Assembly (NCBI GenBank): GCA_013824385.1
Contig: PNNU01000217.1
Span: 1 to 6,180 of the forward strand
Direction: 5' to 3'
Length of the DNA stretch: 6,180 nucleotides
Source: Anaerolinea sp.
Lineage (GTDB): Bacteria > Chloroflexota > Anaerolineae > Anaerolineales > Anaerolineaceae
Positions within the stretch are counted from its first letter, which is position 1. Every line of letters begins with the position of its first letter. The position numbers were made by a program, and so were the translations under genes. Below the pieces are notes generated by a model. It was not told the DNA's origin. It made no database searches and saw only the letters and a list, made by a program, of their open reading frames with translations. Below, in pieces: positions 1 through 5,374 of this stretch.

Positions 1-124
1 ACCCGACACCTGAAAGATTATCTTATGTTGTTTCTCTCGTTGTATCATCAAGGTGAGAATATTGTTAATTTATAGTCAAATTATGCTTGCATTTTTTTCA
101 AATATTGCCTATTATTATGCTGTG

Positions 125-472
125 ATGAGAAAAGCAAATCATATTATTGTTTACATTTCTTTTATAGCTTATTTGAATGTCAGTCTTCTTACACATTTTG
201 CGATTCTCGGATGTTTTGTAAATGGAGGCGGCAACCTTTTTCTGGTGGCCGATGAAAAAAAATCGCGTCCTATCGATTCACGTCCCTACGTTATTCCTAC
301 GAAACATATTGCCATTTCTGCCCGTGTAGAAGTCCCATCGGAAGCTTCAATCTCAACTCTTCAATTTCCCACGACTGGCAGCTTCAGATATGACAATGTA
401 AATTCAACCATGGTTTTATATTCCTCGGGAGAATATCGTCGTTACCGGCCGCGTGACCCGCCTGTAGTATAG
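125..472 (+). CDS. Hypothetical small lipoprotein or secreted protein
   Basis: Unrecognised protein of 115 residues from the ATG at 125. The residues 'MRKAN' are followed by a hydrophobic stretch (about 7-29) that ends in I-L-G-C at residues 27-30. That resembles a lipobox, which would make Cys30 the lipidated residue. A Gly-rich linker follows, then a polar tail of about 75 residues without recognisable motifs, ending in an Arg/Pro-rich segment (RRYRPRDPP). The open frame extends upstream to a GTG at 53 and an ATG at 83. I prefer 125 because it gives a conventional signal sequence, with a basic start then a hydrophobic core, but no good ribosome binding site precedes any of the three. It is the only sizeable plus-strand gene candidate and lies just before a palindromic repeat. 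It could be spurious. Confidence 0.45.
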   Translation: MRKANHIIVYISFIAYLNVSLLTHFAILGCFVNGGGNLFLVADEKKSRPIDSRPYVIPTKHIAISARVEVPSEASISTLQFPTTGSFRYDNVNSTMVLYSSGEYRRYRPRDPPVV

Positions 473-477
473 TTTTC

Positions 478-624
478 CTAATAGCAGGATGCTGAAAAAC
501 CCCGATACCGTCACCCTGAACTCGTTTCAGGGTCTCAAAATGTTCAGATTCCGACCTACGGTCTCGTAGAGAAACAAGTTCGGAATGACGCCTGCTCTGA
601 AGGACTTTTTCAGCAACCTGTTAG
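478..624. repeat. MITE-like palindromic dispersed repeat with nested hairpins
   Basis: The ends form an imperfect inverted repeat: CTAATAGCAGGATGCTGAAA at the left pairs with the complement of TTTTTCAGCAACCTGTTAG at the right. Inside are three further stems. ACCCTGAA (513-520) pairs with TTCAGGGT (526-533). ATTCCGA (548-554) pairs with TCGGAAT (580-586). CTACG (556-560) pairs with CGTAG (565-569). The element has no coding capacity. From memory, elements with GCTGAAAAA/TTTTTCAGC ends and a CACCCTGAA-type hairpin recur in many copies in Ignavibacteria/Chlorobi-like and some other genomes. Copy number here is unknown. The right end (GTTAG) happens to resemble an integron core site, but the arms do not match the attC-like sites further right. 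Confidence 0.65.
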
Positions 625-661
625 ATAATTTCATCTACAATAATTTAATCGGAGAACTACT

Positions 662-793
662 ATGATAGATAAAAATATTTCTAAACAGCCATCGGATATT
701 GACGAAGGATTTTCCAAGGGTTTAATATTGTTAATTGTTGTGCTTGTATTTGCAGTGATATTTATGCTGTTAAAAGTTGGTGGAGTATTTTAA
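662..793 (+). CDS. Small single-pass membrane protein
   Basis: Forty-three codons from ATG to TAA. A GGAG ribosome binding site lies at 651-654, seven bases before the start. The protein has a polar, acidic N-terminus of about 20 residues (MIDKNISKQPSDIDEGFSKG). One strongly hydrophobic helix follows (about residues 21-37, LILLIVVLVFAVIFMLL), then a very short tail ending KVGGVF. This gives a small single-TM protein, and I recognise no family. It lies between the palindromic repeat and the convergent minus-strand MFS-tail gene. The good ribosome binding site and the clean amphipathic/hydrophobic division argue for a real gene despite the length. Function cannot be inferred. Confidence 0.5.
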   Translation: MIDKNISKQPSDIDEGFSKGLILLIVVLVFAVIFMLLKVGGVF

Positions 794-827
794 AGCCGAA
801 ACCAAATACAAAGAGGGTGAAATACCT

Positions 828-876
828 GAGAGGTTGAGAATATGAAACACTTCGGGGAACCTCTATGCTTTTCTTT
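828..876 (+). terminator. Possible intrinsic terminator
   Basis: AGAGGTT (829-835) and AACCTCT (858-864) form a 7-bp stem with a long loop, followed by a T-rich run (TGCTTTTCTTTTT). The T-rich side suits plus-strand transcription and would close the small gene ending at 793. The stem also overlaps the stop codon of the convergent minus-strand gene at 863. The long loop of 22 bases and the interrupted T tract make this weak. Confidence 0.25.
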
Positions 877-1534
877 TTACCTCGACTCTTTGAAGTAATA
901 GCATGCCCGTAAGAATTAGTATTCCGACCGATAGTATCGCAGCGCGTTGATTAAAAGCTGATGAAACATAGCCAAAAATCAAGGGACCTATTATTGCAGA
1001 CGCCTTCCCAAAGAAAGAATAAAACCCGAAAAACTCTGTCTTCTTTTCGAGCGGTGTAATTGTTGACATTAAGCTCCTGCTTATGGATTGTGAAGACCCT
1101 AACGCGATACCTGCTAATATACCTACTGCGTAGAACAGAGTTTTGTCGGTCACAAAGTATGCAACGACCACAATTGCAAGCCATAGTATGAGTGTAGTCG
1201 CCAAACCAGATAGAATGACCGTGAACGTATGCTCAAAGGTCCAACTTGCGTTCTCGATGAAGAGTATGTCCTGGTTCACATACACATAATAGTATGCGAC
1301 TGCTCCGCCTGTGATCAATAAAAAGATGGTCAATATCGCGAACCTGCGAACACCGTGTGTGTTCGGCTTAGAAAAAAAATAGAACCATGTAAAAGCTATC
1401 ATGCTGGTGAAGAACATTGCATACGCGTAAAGCTCCCATTTGGCACTCAGCACACTCCAATCCCACATGAATGATGGATGGCTGGGATTTGGGCAGACAA
1501 ATGGAATAAAGAAGATGTATTTCAATATGAACAT
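863..1534 (-). CDS. Chimeric membrane protein with a UMF1-type MFS C-terminal tail
   Basis: The protein has 223 residues. Its second half looks like the C-terminus of MFS transporters of the UMF1/Atg22-like group. It has a helix at about 111-128, 'FYAVGILAGIALGSSQSISR' around 134-153, and the family-typical EFFGFYSFFGKASAIIGP at 167-184. A last helix (199-214) and a basic tail follow. UMF1 proteins are usually over 400 residues with about 12 helices, so at most a third is present. The first 105 or so residues contain three hydrophobic segments (about 1-14, 35-54, 66-86) that I cannot align to UMF1, suggesting a fusion near residue 108. AAAGGA provides a good ribosome binding site about 8 bases before the ATG. 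The gene begins 14 bp after the VWA lipoprotein gene and is probably cotranscribed with it. Transport activity as such is doubtful. Alternatively it is a decayed transporter read from a fortuitous start. Confidence 0.7.
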   Translation of the reverse strand: MFILKYIFFIPFVCPNPSHPSFMWDWSVLSAKWELYAYAMFFTSMIAFTWFYFFSKPNTHGVRRFAILTIFLLITGGAVAYYYVYVNQDILFIENASWTFEHTFTVILSGLATTLILWLAIVVVAYFVTDKTLFYAVGILAGIALGSSQSISRSLMSTITPLEKKTEFFGFYSFFGKASAIIGPLIFGYVSSAFNQRAAILSVGILILTGMLLLQRVEVKRKA

Positions 1535-1548
1535 AGTCGTTCCTTTCT

Positions 1549-2733
1549 CTAGTCTTTTTGGAGAAAAATGTGAATTGTGTTGACCGTAAACGGATTAGTT
1601 ACGGGCCTGATTACGTCTTCGATAAACTCTTTCAGCTTGACAGTCTTTCTGGCTTGGTCTCCATCAGGCAAGCAGGATTGATCCGATATCCAAGGTGACA
1701 CTGAGTTGGGTCTGAGCGATATCCGCCAGAGCTTGTTTGGTGTAGGATCTATCTCTTTCGCAAAGAGGGTAATTACACATGTATCACCTTTTGTCTGAAT
1801 GATTCGAACACCCAGATTCTCCTTGGCTTCAATGAAATTGGTATCAATGAATGAAAAGGTTTCTGTAATTATTTCGTCGCGTGTCCAATCCCCCCAGTCA
1901 TGTATTACAGGTGAGATCAATGACAATTTGAATGACAAACTGTCTCGTGATTGCAATGATAAACTCTTGCCCGAGATTCTCACTGTGGGGCTTGGATGAT
2001 GTATTCTCCAATACAGAGGTATTCCACTGCTCAGTGTCACTGAATTTATCCATGGTATTGTTTTCTTCAACACTTGCTCGATAAACTCTGCGTGACTTCG
2101 TTCACCTACGCATATGGCATATAAAGGTCGCTGCCCTTTATGTCTGAACCTATCCTTGCGAATAAACTGCGGGAAGATTCTTCCGTCAAAATCTGGGTTG
2201 GAACTAAAAACTTTAATGTATCCGCCCTTCAGTATTTCTGTCTGAAATGCCTTAACCAAAGCGTCATATGACCTCTCATTGTTGAATTGAAAATCTGTGA
2301 GTAGTATCAGAATCTCATTCGTTCCAGTTTTTCTTATTGAAAAGGCTCTTTGAAAATTTGTGGCATAACCGACAAAGAGATTTGGATCAAAGAATTGGAG
2401 AAAATCCCTGGCTGAACCATACGTCGTGTCGAACCAGTAATATCTCACATTTTTTTGTGGGCCTAAAGCATGGACAGTCTTGCGAATTAGCTCTTGGAAC
2501 GTGCCGGTTTCTGCAAATCCTTTCATCGATTCAGAAATATCAACTGCAATGTTTGCTATCTCTGGTTCCATCTGCTTTGGTGCCGGTGGATTGCCAAATT
2601 GTTTATTTGCTGAAAATTCTAATTTGTCAAGCGGTAGTCTTTCATCGCATGAGAAACACATGAGTGCAAAAATTGTTAATAGATATCGCGCTTGATGACG
2701 AGTCGCTCTCGTTTGTTTTGGATGTTCCTTCAT
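1549..2733 (-). CDS. VWA-domain lipoprotein
   Basis: The protein has 394 residues from the ATG at 2733. GGAG lies 7 bases upstream of this ATG. An in-frame TTG at 2745 would overlap that site, so I reject it. A basic N-terminus and a hydrophobic stretch (17-28) end in C-F-S-C, making Cys29 a plausible lipid-modified cysteine, though the lipobox is not ideal. A von Willebrand factor A-like domain starts near residue 58. It has a complete metal-ion-dependent adhesion site: D65-x-S67-x-S69 in 'NIAVDISESMKG', T125 in 'YATNFQ' and D147 in 'ILLTDFQF'. The region after about residue 215 is rich in beta-type sequence and unrecognised. VWA domains bind protein ligands through a divalent metal, so the likely role is an envelope-anchored binding or scaffold protein. 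It is first in a two-gene unit that starts at a cassette-type core site. Confidence 0.75.
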   Translation of the reverse strand: MKEHPKQTRATRHQARYLLTIFALMCFSCDERLPLDKLEFSANKQFGNPPAPKQMEPEIANIAVDISESMKGFAETGTFQELIRKTVHALGPQKNVRYYWFDTTYGSARDFLQFFDPNLFVGYATNFQRAFSIRKTGTNEILILLTDFQFNNERSYDALVKAFQTEILKGGYIKVFSSNPDFDGRIFPQFIRKDRFRHKGQRPLYAICVGERSHAEFIEQVLKKTIPWINSVTLSSGIPLYWRIHHPSPTVRISGKSLSLQSRDSLSFKLSLISPVIHDWGDWTRDEIITETFSFIDTNFIEAKENLGVRIIQTKGDTCVITLFAKEIDPTPNKLWRISLRPNSVSPWISDQSCLPDGDQARKTVKLKEFIEDVIRPVTNPFTVNTIHIFLQKD

Positions 2734-2788
2734 TAGTGTCTCCAATCAATTAGAATGTTGGCAACAAAATAAATGACTTGCGCATGGC

Positions 2789-2930
2789 GCACAACGTGCG
2801 CACGCATTACGCCGCCCCGTTTGGTGCTATCGAAAGAGCGAAGCACCAAAACGCACCAAACGGGGTGGAGTGAACTCTACTTGTCGAGCCATTAGCAAAA
2901 AAGTGAACGTCGTAATGCATGCTGTTAGCC
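2789..2930 (-). repeat. attC-like recombination site 1 (end of cassette C)
   Basis: Read on the minus strand, the R'' core is GGCTAAC (2924-2930) and the R' core is GTTGTGC (2789-2795). The outer arms GCATTACG (2804-2811) and CGTAATGC (2911-2918) pair. An inner 13-bp stem joins CCCCGTTTGGTGC (2815-2827) and GCACCAAACGGGG (2853-2865), and the block GGAGTGAACTCT (2867-2878) follows it. At 142 bases, with nested imperfect palindromes between GTT/AAC cores, it resembles long integron attC sites (VCR-sized). No integrase is in the window to confirm this. The minus orientation is chosen because all flanking genes run that way. Confidence 0.72.
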
Positions 2931-3522
2931 GAAATGCCATTTTTGTCCACGAACCTTGACCACGGTTCCTAATCCTTCGATGTCTGTCCGCCGTGATCAC
3001 CTATCATTACCCATTTATCTCCTTGTTTTATCAAGATGTCTGTCCACCGGCCCGAACTAGTCTTCGCCTTGCTCTCGAGTTCCTTCTCGATGGTAGTATA
3101 GTAGTAATGGACGAAAGCGACGTTGCCATAAATTTGGATTGCAACTGGTGTGATGTCGTAGACAAGTGTTTTCGTGGTCTTCATACTGTAGTCGAGAAAT
3201 TTTTTGGCTGTGGCTTTGGTTTCTGGGATGGCGCTCGGGTAATCCCAACCCCGATAGTCAGGATGCAAGTAAGCCATGAATCCTTCCAGATCGCCTTGTG
3301 CAAAGAGCGCCCAATACGCTTCAACATTTTTCCAAACATCTTTCTGCGCAGCCGACCATTCTTGCGCAAACAGCGACGTCGAGGAAAGCAGCATGAAGCA
3401 AAGCACTGCGAGCACCACCGAAATACTGATGAAGTGTTTCATTTGATTGTTACTCCTTATATTATGGTGATTAAGTTTTCCCGGCCATTTCTGGGAGAGT
3501 GAGTTAATGGCATTTCGGCTAA
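2795..3522 (-). mobile_element. Gene cassette C (exported NTF2-like protein)
   Basis: Boundaries assume integron-type crossover at G|TT of the minus-strand R' cores. The unit starts at TTAGCC (3522 downward), contains one gene and ends with attC-like site 1. Its two ends carry a perfect 18-bp inverted repeat: GTTAGCCGAAATGCCATT at 2924-2941 and its complement at 3506-3523. This sequence is specific to this cassette. An excised circle would therefore restore a fully paired extended core. Length is 728 bp. Confidence 0.68.
2969..3442 (-). CDS. Exported NTF2/SnoaL-like (DUF4440-type) domain protein
   Basis: The protein has 157 residues from the ATG at 3442, which has AAGGAG about 10 bases upstream. 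The same frame is open further upstream across the cassette junction, but that extension has no signal or ribosome binding site and is rejected. Residues 1-26 form a Sec signal peptide with a likely cut after SLFA, before QEWS. The mature part (about 33-150) has the pattern of the NTF2-like cone fold: an N-terminal helix 'VWKNVEAYWALFAQGDLEGF', then 'YLHPDYRGWDYPSA', and strands 'GNVAFVHYYYTTIE' and 'GRWTDILIKQGDKWVMIGDH'. The paired G-R-W-T-D and W-x-M-I-x-D-H-G endings are typical of DUF4440/SnoaL-like proteins. Members range from isomerases to non-catalytic binding domains, so the substrate is unknown. It is the sole gene of cassette C and acts outside the cytoplasm, probably in the periplasm. 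Confidence 0.85.
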   Translation of the reverse strand: MKHFISISVVLAVLCFMLLSSTSLFAQEWSAAQKDVWKNVEAYWALFAQGDLEGFMAYLHPDYRGWDYPSAIPETKATAKKFLDYSMKTTKTLVYDITPVAIQIYGNVAFVHYYYTTIEKELESKAKTSSGRWTDILIKQGDKWVMIGDHGGQTSKD

Positions 3523-3643
3523 CGTTGCGCAAAACAACGCAATATTTTTGTGAGCACATAATTGTTATTCAAGCGAATAAAAATATTGAGTGAGGCTTTT
3601 AATCATCGTGACATTTCCAACGTCGTTGTTTTGCGTGTTATCT
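3517..3643 (-). repeat. attC-like recombination site 2 (end of cassette B)
   Basis: The minus-strand R'' core is AGATAAC (3637-3643) and the R' core is GTTAGCC (3517-3523). The outer arms CGCAAAACAACG (3528-3539) and CGTTGTTTTGCG (3624-3635) are perfect complements. The inner stem pairs CAATATTTTT (3540-3549) with AAAAATATTG (3579-3588), with a further small TTATTC-AAGC-GAATAA hairpin inside. The block TGAGTGAGGCTT (3587-3598) follows the inner stem. It has the architecture of sites 1 and 3 but different arm sequences. Length is 127 bases. Confidence 0.72.
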
Positions 3644-4203
3644 GCCGTTGCGGGCAGAATTAATTAATAGAATCATTCCCTTTTCCTCATTCTCGCCTCT
3701 TACCAGGTATTATTATTTTGATTTAATGTGGAGTATAAGAGAAAGAGGAGCTGTCAAAAATAAACATATCGTTATTAACACCCAAACGATTGTTGATAGT
3801 TCTGTTACGAAAGTAAAATCAATTCCGTGCACAAGGAAGTCATATACCAACATAGCGCTTAAACCTACGATAGGGAAAAGCGTGAGCACGAGATAAATCT
3901 TTTTGTAGGGTAGAATTTTTTCGTTGGGAAGCCAATACAGAATACCCGTACCGATTGCATATATACATATAAATATTGCGAGAAATTCGGCTTTTAGATC
4001 AGGGAGATATAGGTCAATGCCAAGAATAATTCCAAATACGCCGAACGCAATCCCCCAAAGTACTATACAAACGCCAAATATCTTTGCAATGATTTTCAAA
4101 ACACGAGACCAGGTTTCCATAGTTACTTCACCAATACAGAAATGGGACGGACCACTTTTTTTAACATTTTATTATACCCCTTCTGTCCGCAATGAGCAGA
4201 TAA
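3523..4203 (-). mobile_element. Gene cassette B (four-TM protein)
   Basis: The unit runs from TTATCT (4203 downward) to the G of the next R' core at 3523. It holds one gene and ends in attC-like site 2. Its ends carry an imperfect inverted repeat of 23-24 bases, at 3637-3659 and 4181-4204. Both sides share GTTATCTGC, then TTGCGG, then CAGAA on the inward-reading strand, with a one-base gap and two or three substitutions. The repeat differs from those of cassettes A and C. Length is 681 bp. Confidence 0.66.
3713..4120 (-). CDS. Small four-helix integral membrane protein
   Basis: The protein has 135 residues with four predicted membrane segments at about 11-35, 45-64, 75-93 and 105-130. Polar segments are short, including 'YWLPNEKILPYKKIY' between helices two and three. 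The C-terminus is basic (HIKSK). I do not recognise the family, and no catalytic or metal-binding motif is visible. The ATG at 4120 starts 84 bases inside the cassette. Its ribosome binding site is weak, with GTGAAG about 6 bases upstream. About 65 bases without a gene separate the stop from attC-like site 2. Small multi-TM proteins of unknown function are common integron cassette cargo. Confidence 0.72.
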   Translation of the reverse strand: METWSRVLKIIAKIFGVCIVLWGIAFGVFGIILGIDLYLPDLKAEFLAIFICIYAIGTGILYWLPNEKILPYKKIYLVLTLFPIVGLSAMLVYDFLVHGIDFTFVTELSTIVWVLITICLFLTAPLSLILHIKSK

Positions 4204-4334
4204 CGTGTGCAGGCATTACGCCGTTTGTTTTGCCGCTATCAAATGACCAATTGCTCTGCGGCAAAACAAATGGAGCGAACACTTTAATTCAATATTTTCA
4301 AAATGAGTGAGCATCGTAATGCCTGCTGTTATAT
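4198..4334 (-). repeat. attC-like recombination site 3 (end of cassette A)
   Basis: The minus-strand R'' core is ATATAAC (4328-4334) and the R' core is GTTATCT (4198-4204). The outer arms GCAGGCATTACG (4209-4220) and CGTAATGCCTGC (4315-4326) are perfect 12-bp complements. The inner stem TTTGTTTTGCCGC (4224-4236) with GCGGCAAAACAAA (4258-4270) is a perfect 13 bp. The block GGAGCGAACACT (4272-4283) follows it. It is most similar to site 1: both share GCATTACGCCG and a GCTATCrAA loop segment. Length is 137 bases. Confidence 0.74.
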
Positions 4335-4350
4335 GCCGTTGCCCAACTCC

Positions 4351-4500
4351 TCAGTTCTTGACTACACCTTCGCCGTGACATCGTGGACAGTGACCGCTAC
4401 CTTTGCAAGTGCTGCAAACGTAGGAGAAACCGCCTTTCGTGCCGTGACATTTGGGACACTTACCACTTCCGTCACAAACTGGACAAACTTTCTTAGACAT
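4351..4500 (-). CDS. 49-residue zinc-finger protein with DnaJ-type CxxCxGxG motifs
   Basis: ATG to TGA encodes 49 residues, with a strong AAGGAG six or seven bases upstream. Four Cys pairs are present: C6-x-x-C9-D-G-S-G, C15-x-x-C18-H-G, C29-x-x-C32-K-G-S-G and C38-x-x-C41-H-G-E-G. Three fit the CxxCxGxG zinc motif of DnaJ (Hsp40) and plant BSD2-like proteins. The second reads CPKCHGTKG and departs from the final Gly spacing. The protein is an internal duplication: residues 6-20 and 29-43 are identical at 10 of 15 positions. There is no J-domain. Two zinc ions bound by eight cysteines are expected. In DnaJ this module helps hold unfolded protein, so a mini-chaperone or redox role is inferred only. 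It starts 16 bp after the zinc-ribbon/TPR gene and is surely in the same transcript. Only 16 bases separate its stop from the R'' core. Confidence 0.82.
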   Translation of the reverse strand: MSKKVCPVCDGSGKCPKCHGTKGGFSYVCSTCKGSGHCPRCHGEGVVKN

Positions 4501-4516
4501 ATATATCTCTCCTTGA

Positions 4517-5371
4517 TTACATCTTCTGATAGATTTGTGAAAGAGCTACACGAGCTTGATTAGCTCCATCTGCGTTTGGTTCAATTTTTATAAAAGATTG
4601 AAGAGCTTGAGCTGCACGAACGTAATTGTCGCTCCGTGCGGAAAACATTCCAAGGTTAAAGAGTGCGTCAGCATCGTTTGGATTGTAGGTAAGACATTTT
4701 TCTAACCATTGGATTGCGCCAATAAGATCACCCTTCTCCTCATAACAGCAAGCAATATTATAGCAGACATCGGAGTGCGGTATTGACTTGTTTGAAGTCG
4801 TTGCAAGTTCAAATCCTTGAGAGTAGAGTGAAATGGCGTTGTCCCATTGAGCTAAGTTTCGGAAAGCGTCACCCATCGAGACATAAGCCATGACATCACG
4901 CTCCAAGGAATGCTTGGCAAGAAAATCCTGTCCCTTTATATACCAACTGAGAGCATTTTCATAATTGCTCAACTGAGAATAACAATCTCCGATTTGGAGA
5001 TACAGTGATGCAAGTTTCTTGGGAAAAGGACTATCAGGAGTCGGCGAAAGGAATTCTGGTAGTTGCTCCATGATTTTAGCTGCTTCTTCAAACATGAAAG
5101 TCGCTGTTTTCAATTGCCCTTGCTGGAAGCGTTTGGTTGCTTCGCCCAATAAGTTATTGAGTTCAATGTGTGAATGTTCTGGTGATGGCGACATGTCTTT
5201 GCTTCCTCTTAGTTCCGAGACATTCATCGCCTTCATTGCCTCCTGCCAGTTGAGGGGAGTCTTGCAGGACGGGCATTGCCAATCCTGAAGCAGTGTCGAG
5301 TTCGTAAGCTGAATCAAGTCAACTGCTTTTCCACATGATTGGCAGGTATATGTAAATTGTTGAATGGTCAT
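4517..5371 (-). CDS. Zinc-ribbon and TPR repeat protein
   Basis: The protein has 284 residues. The N-terminus is a four-Cys zinc ribbon: C10-x-x-C13 in 'YTCQSCGKA' and C33-x-x-C36 in 'WQCPSCKTPL'. After a linker come helical pairs with the TPR pattern at about 69-102, 119-152 ('LYLQIGDCYSQLSNYENAL'), 161-194 ('YVSMGDAFRNLAQWDNAI'), 201-234 ('CYNIACCYEEKGDLIGAI') and 235-268 ('ALFNLGMFSARSDNYVRAA'). There is no signal peptide or TM segment, so it is cytoplasmic. TPRs bind protein partners, and the zinc ribbon could contact nucleic acid or protein. The start lies 3 bases after the stop of the CFI-box gene, implying translational coupling. The ribosome binding site (AGAGAG) sits inside the upstream gene's end. 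A partner role with its two neighbours is inferred. Confidence 0.82.
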   Translation of the reverse strand: MTIQQFTYTCQSCGKAVDLIQLTNSTLLQDWQCPSCKTPLNWQEAMKAMNVSELRGSKDMSPSPEHSHIELNNLLGEATKRFQQGQLKTATFMFEEAAKIMEQLPEFLSPTPDSPFPKKLASLYLQIGDCYSQLSNYENALSWYIKGQDFLAKHSLERDVMAYVSMGDAFRNLAQWDNAISLYSQGFELATTSNKSIPHSDVCYNIACCYEEKGDLIGAIQWLEKCLTYNPNDADALFNLGMFSARSDNYVRAAQALQSFIKIEPNADGANQARVALSQIYQKM

Positions 5372-5374
5372 TGA

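Noticed and set aside
1..75. Open frame from the window edge to a TAG at 73-75 (24 codons), a possible tail of an upstream gene.
   Set aside because: Too short and unrecognisable; chance cannot be excluded.
53..124. Longer N-terminus for the lipoprotein candidate, starting at GTG 53 or ATG 83.
   Set aside because: No ribosome binding site at proper spacing, and the extension adds a second hydrophobic stretch that spoils the signal sequence.
737..743. GTTGTGC on the plus strand, matching the core at which unit D starts, as a candidate end of D.
   Set aside because: Only a 7-base match inside a likely coding sequence, with no palindromic arms.
2993..3502. Plus-strand open frame of 169 codons opposite the NTF2-like gene.
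   Set aside because: Shadow of a minus-strand gene with a recognisable fold, signal peptide and ribosome binding site.
3443..3559. Upstream extension of the NTF2-like gene to 3559.
   Set aside because: It would run across the recombination core and arm, precede the signal peptide and lack a ribosome binding site. The ATG at 3442 has AAGGAG.
2786..4334. Palindromes interpreted as transcription terminators or REP elements only.
   Set aside because: No T tracts follow the stems, and the GTT/AAC cores, cassette-specific terminal repeats and regular spacing fit recombination sites better. A secondary role in transcript ends is still possible.
2786..4345. CRISPR array.
   Set aside because: The repeats are 0.6-0.75 kb apart, palindromic, unequal in sequence and separated by genes.
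4303..4563. Plus-strand open frame of 86 codons.
   Set aside because: It is the antisense of the Cys-rich 49-residue gene and of site 3. The minus-strand gene has clear zinc motifs and a strong ribosome binding site.
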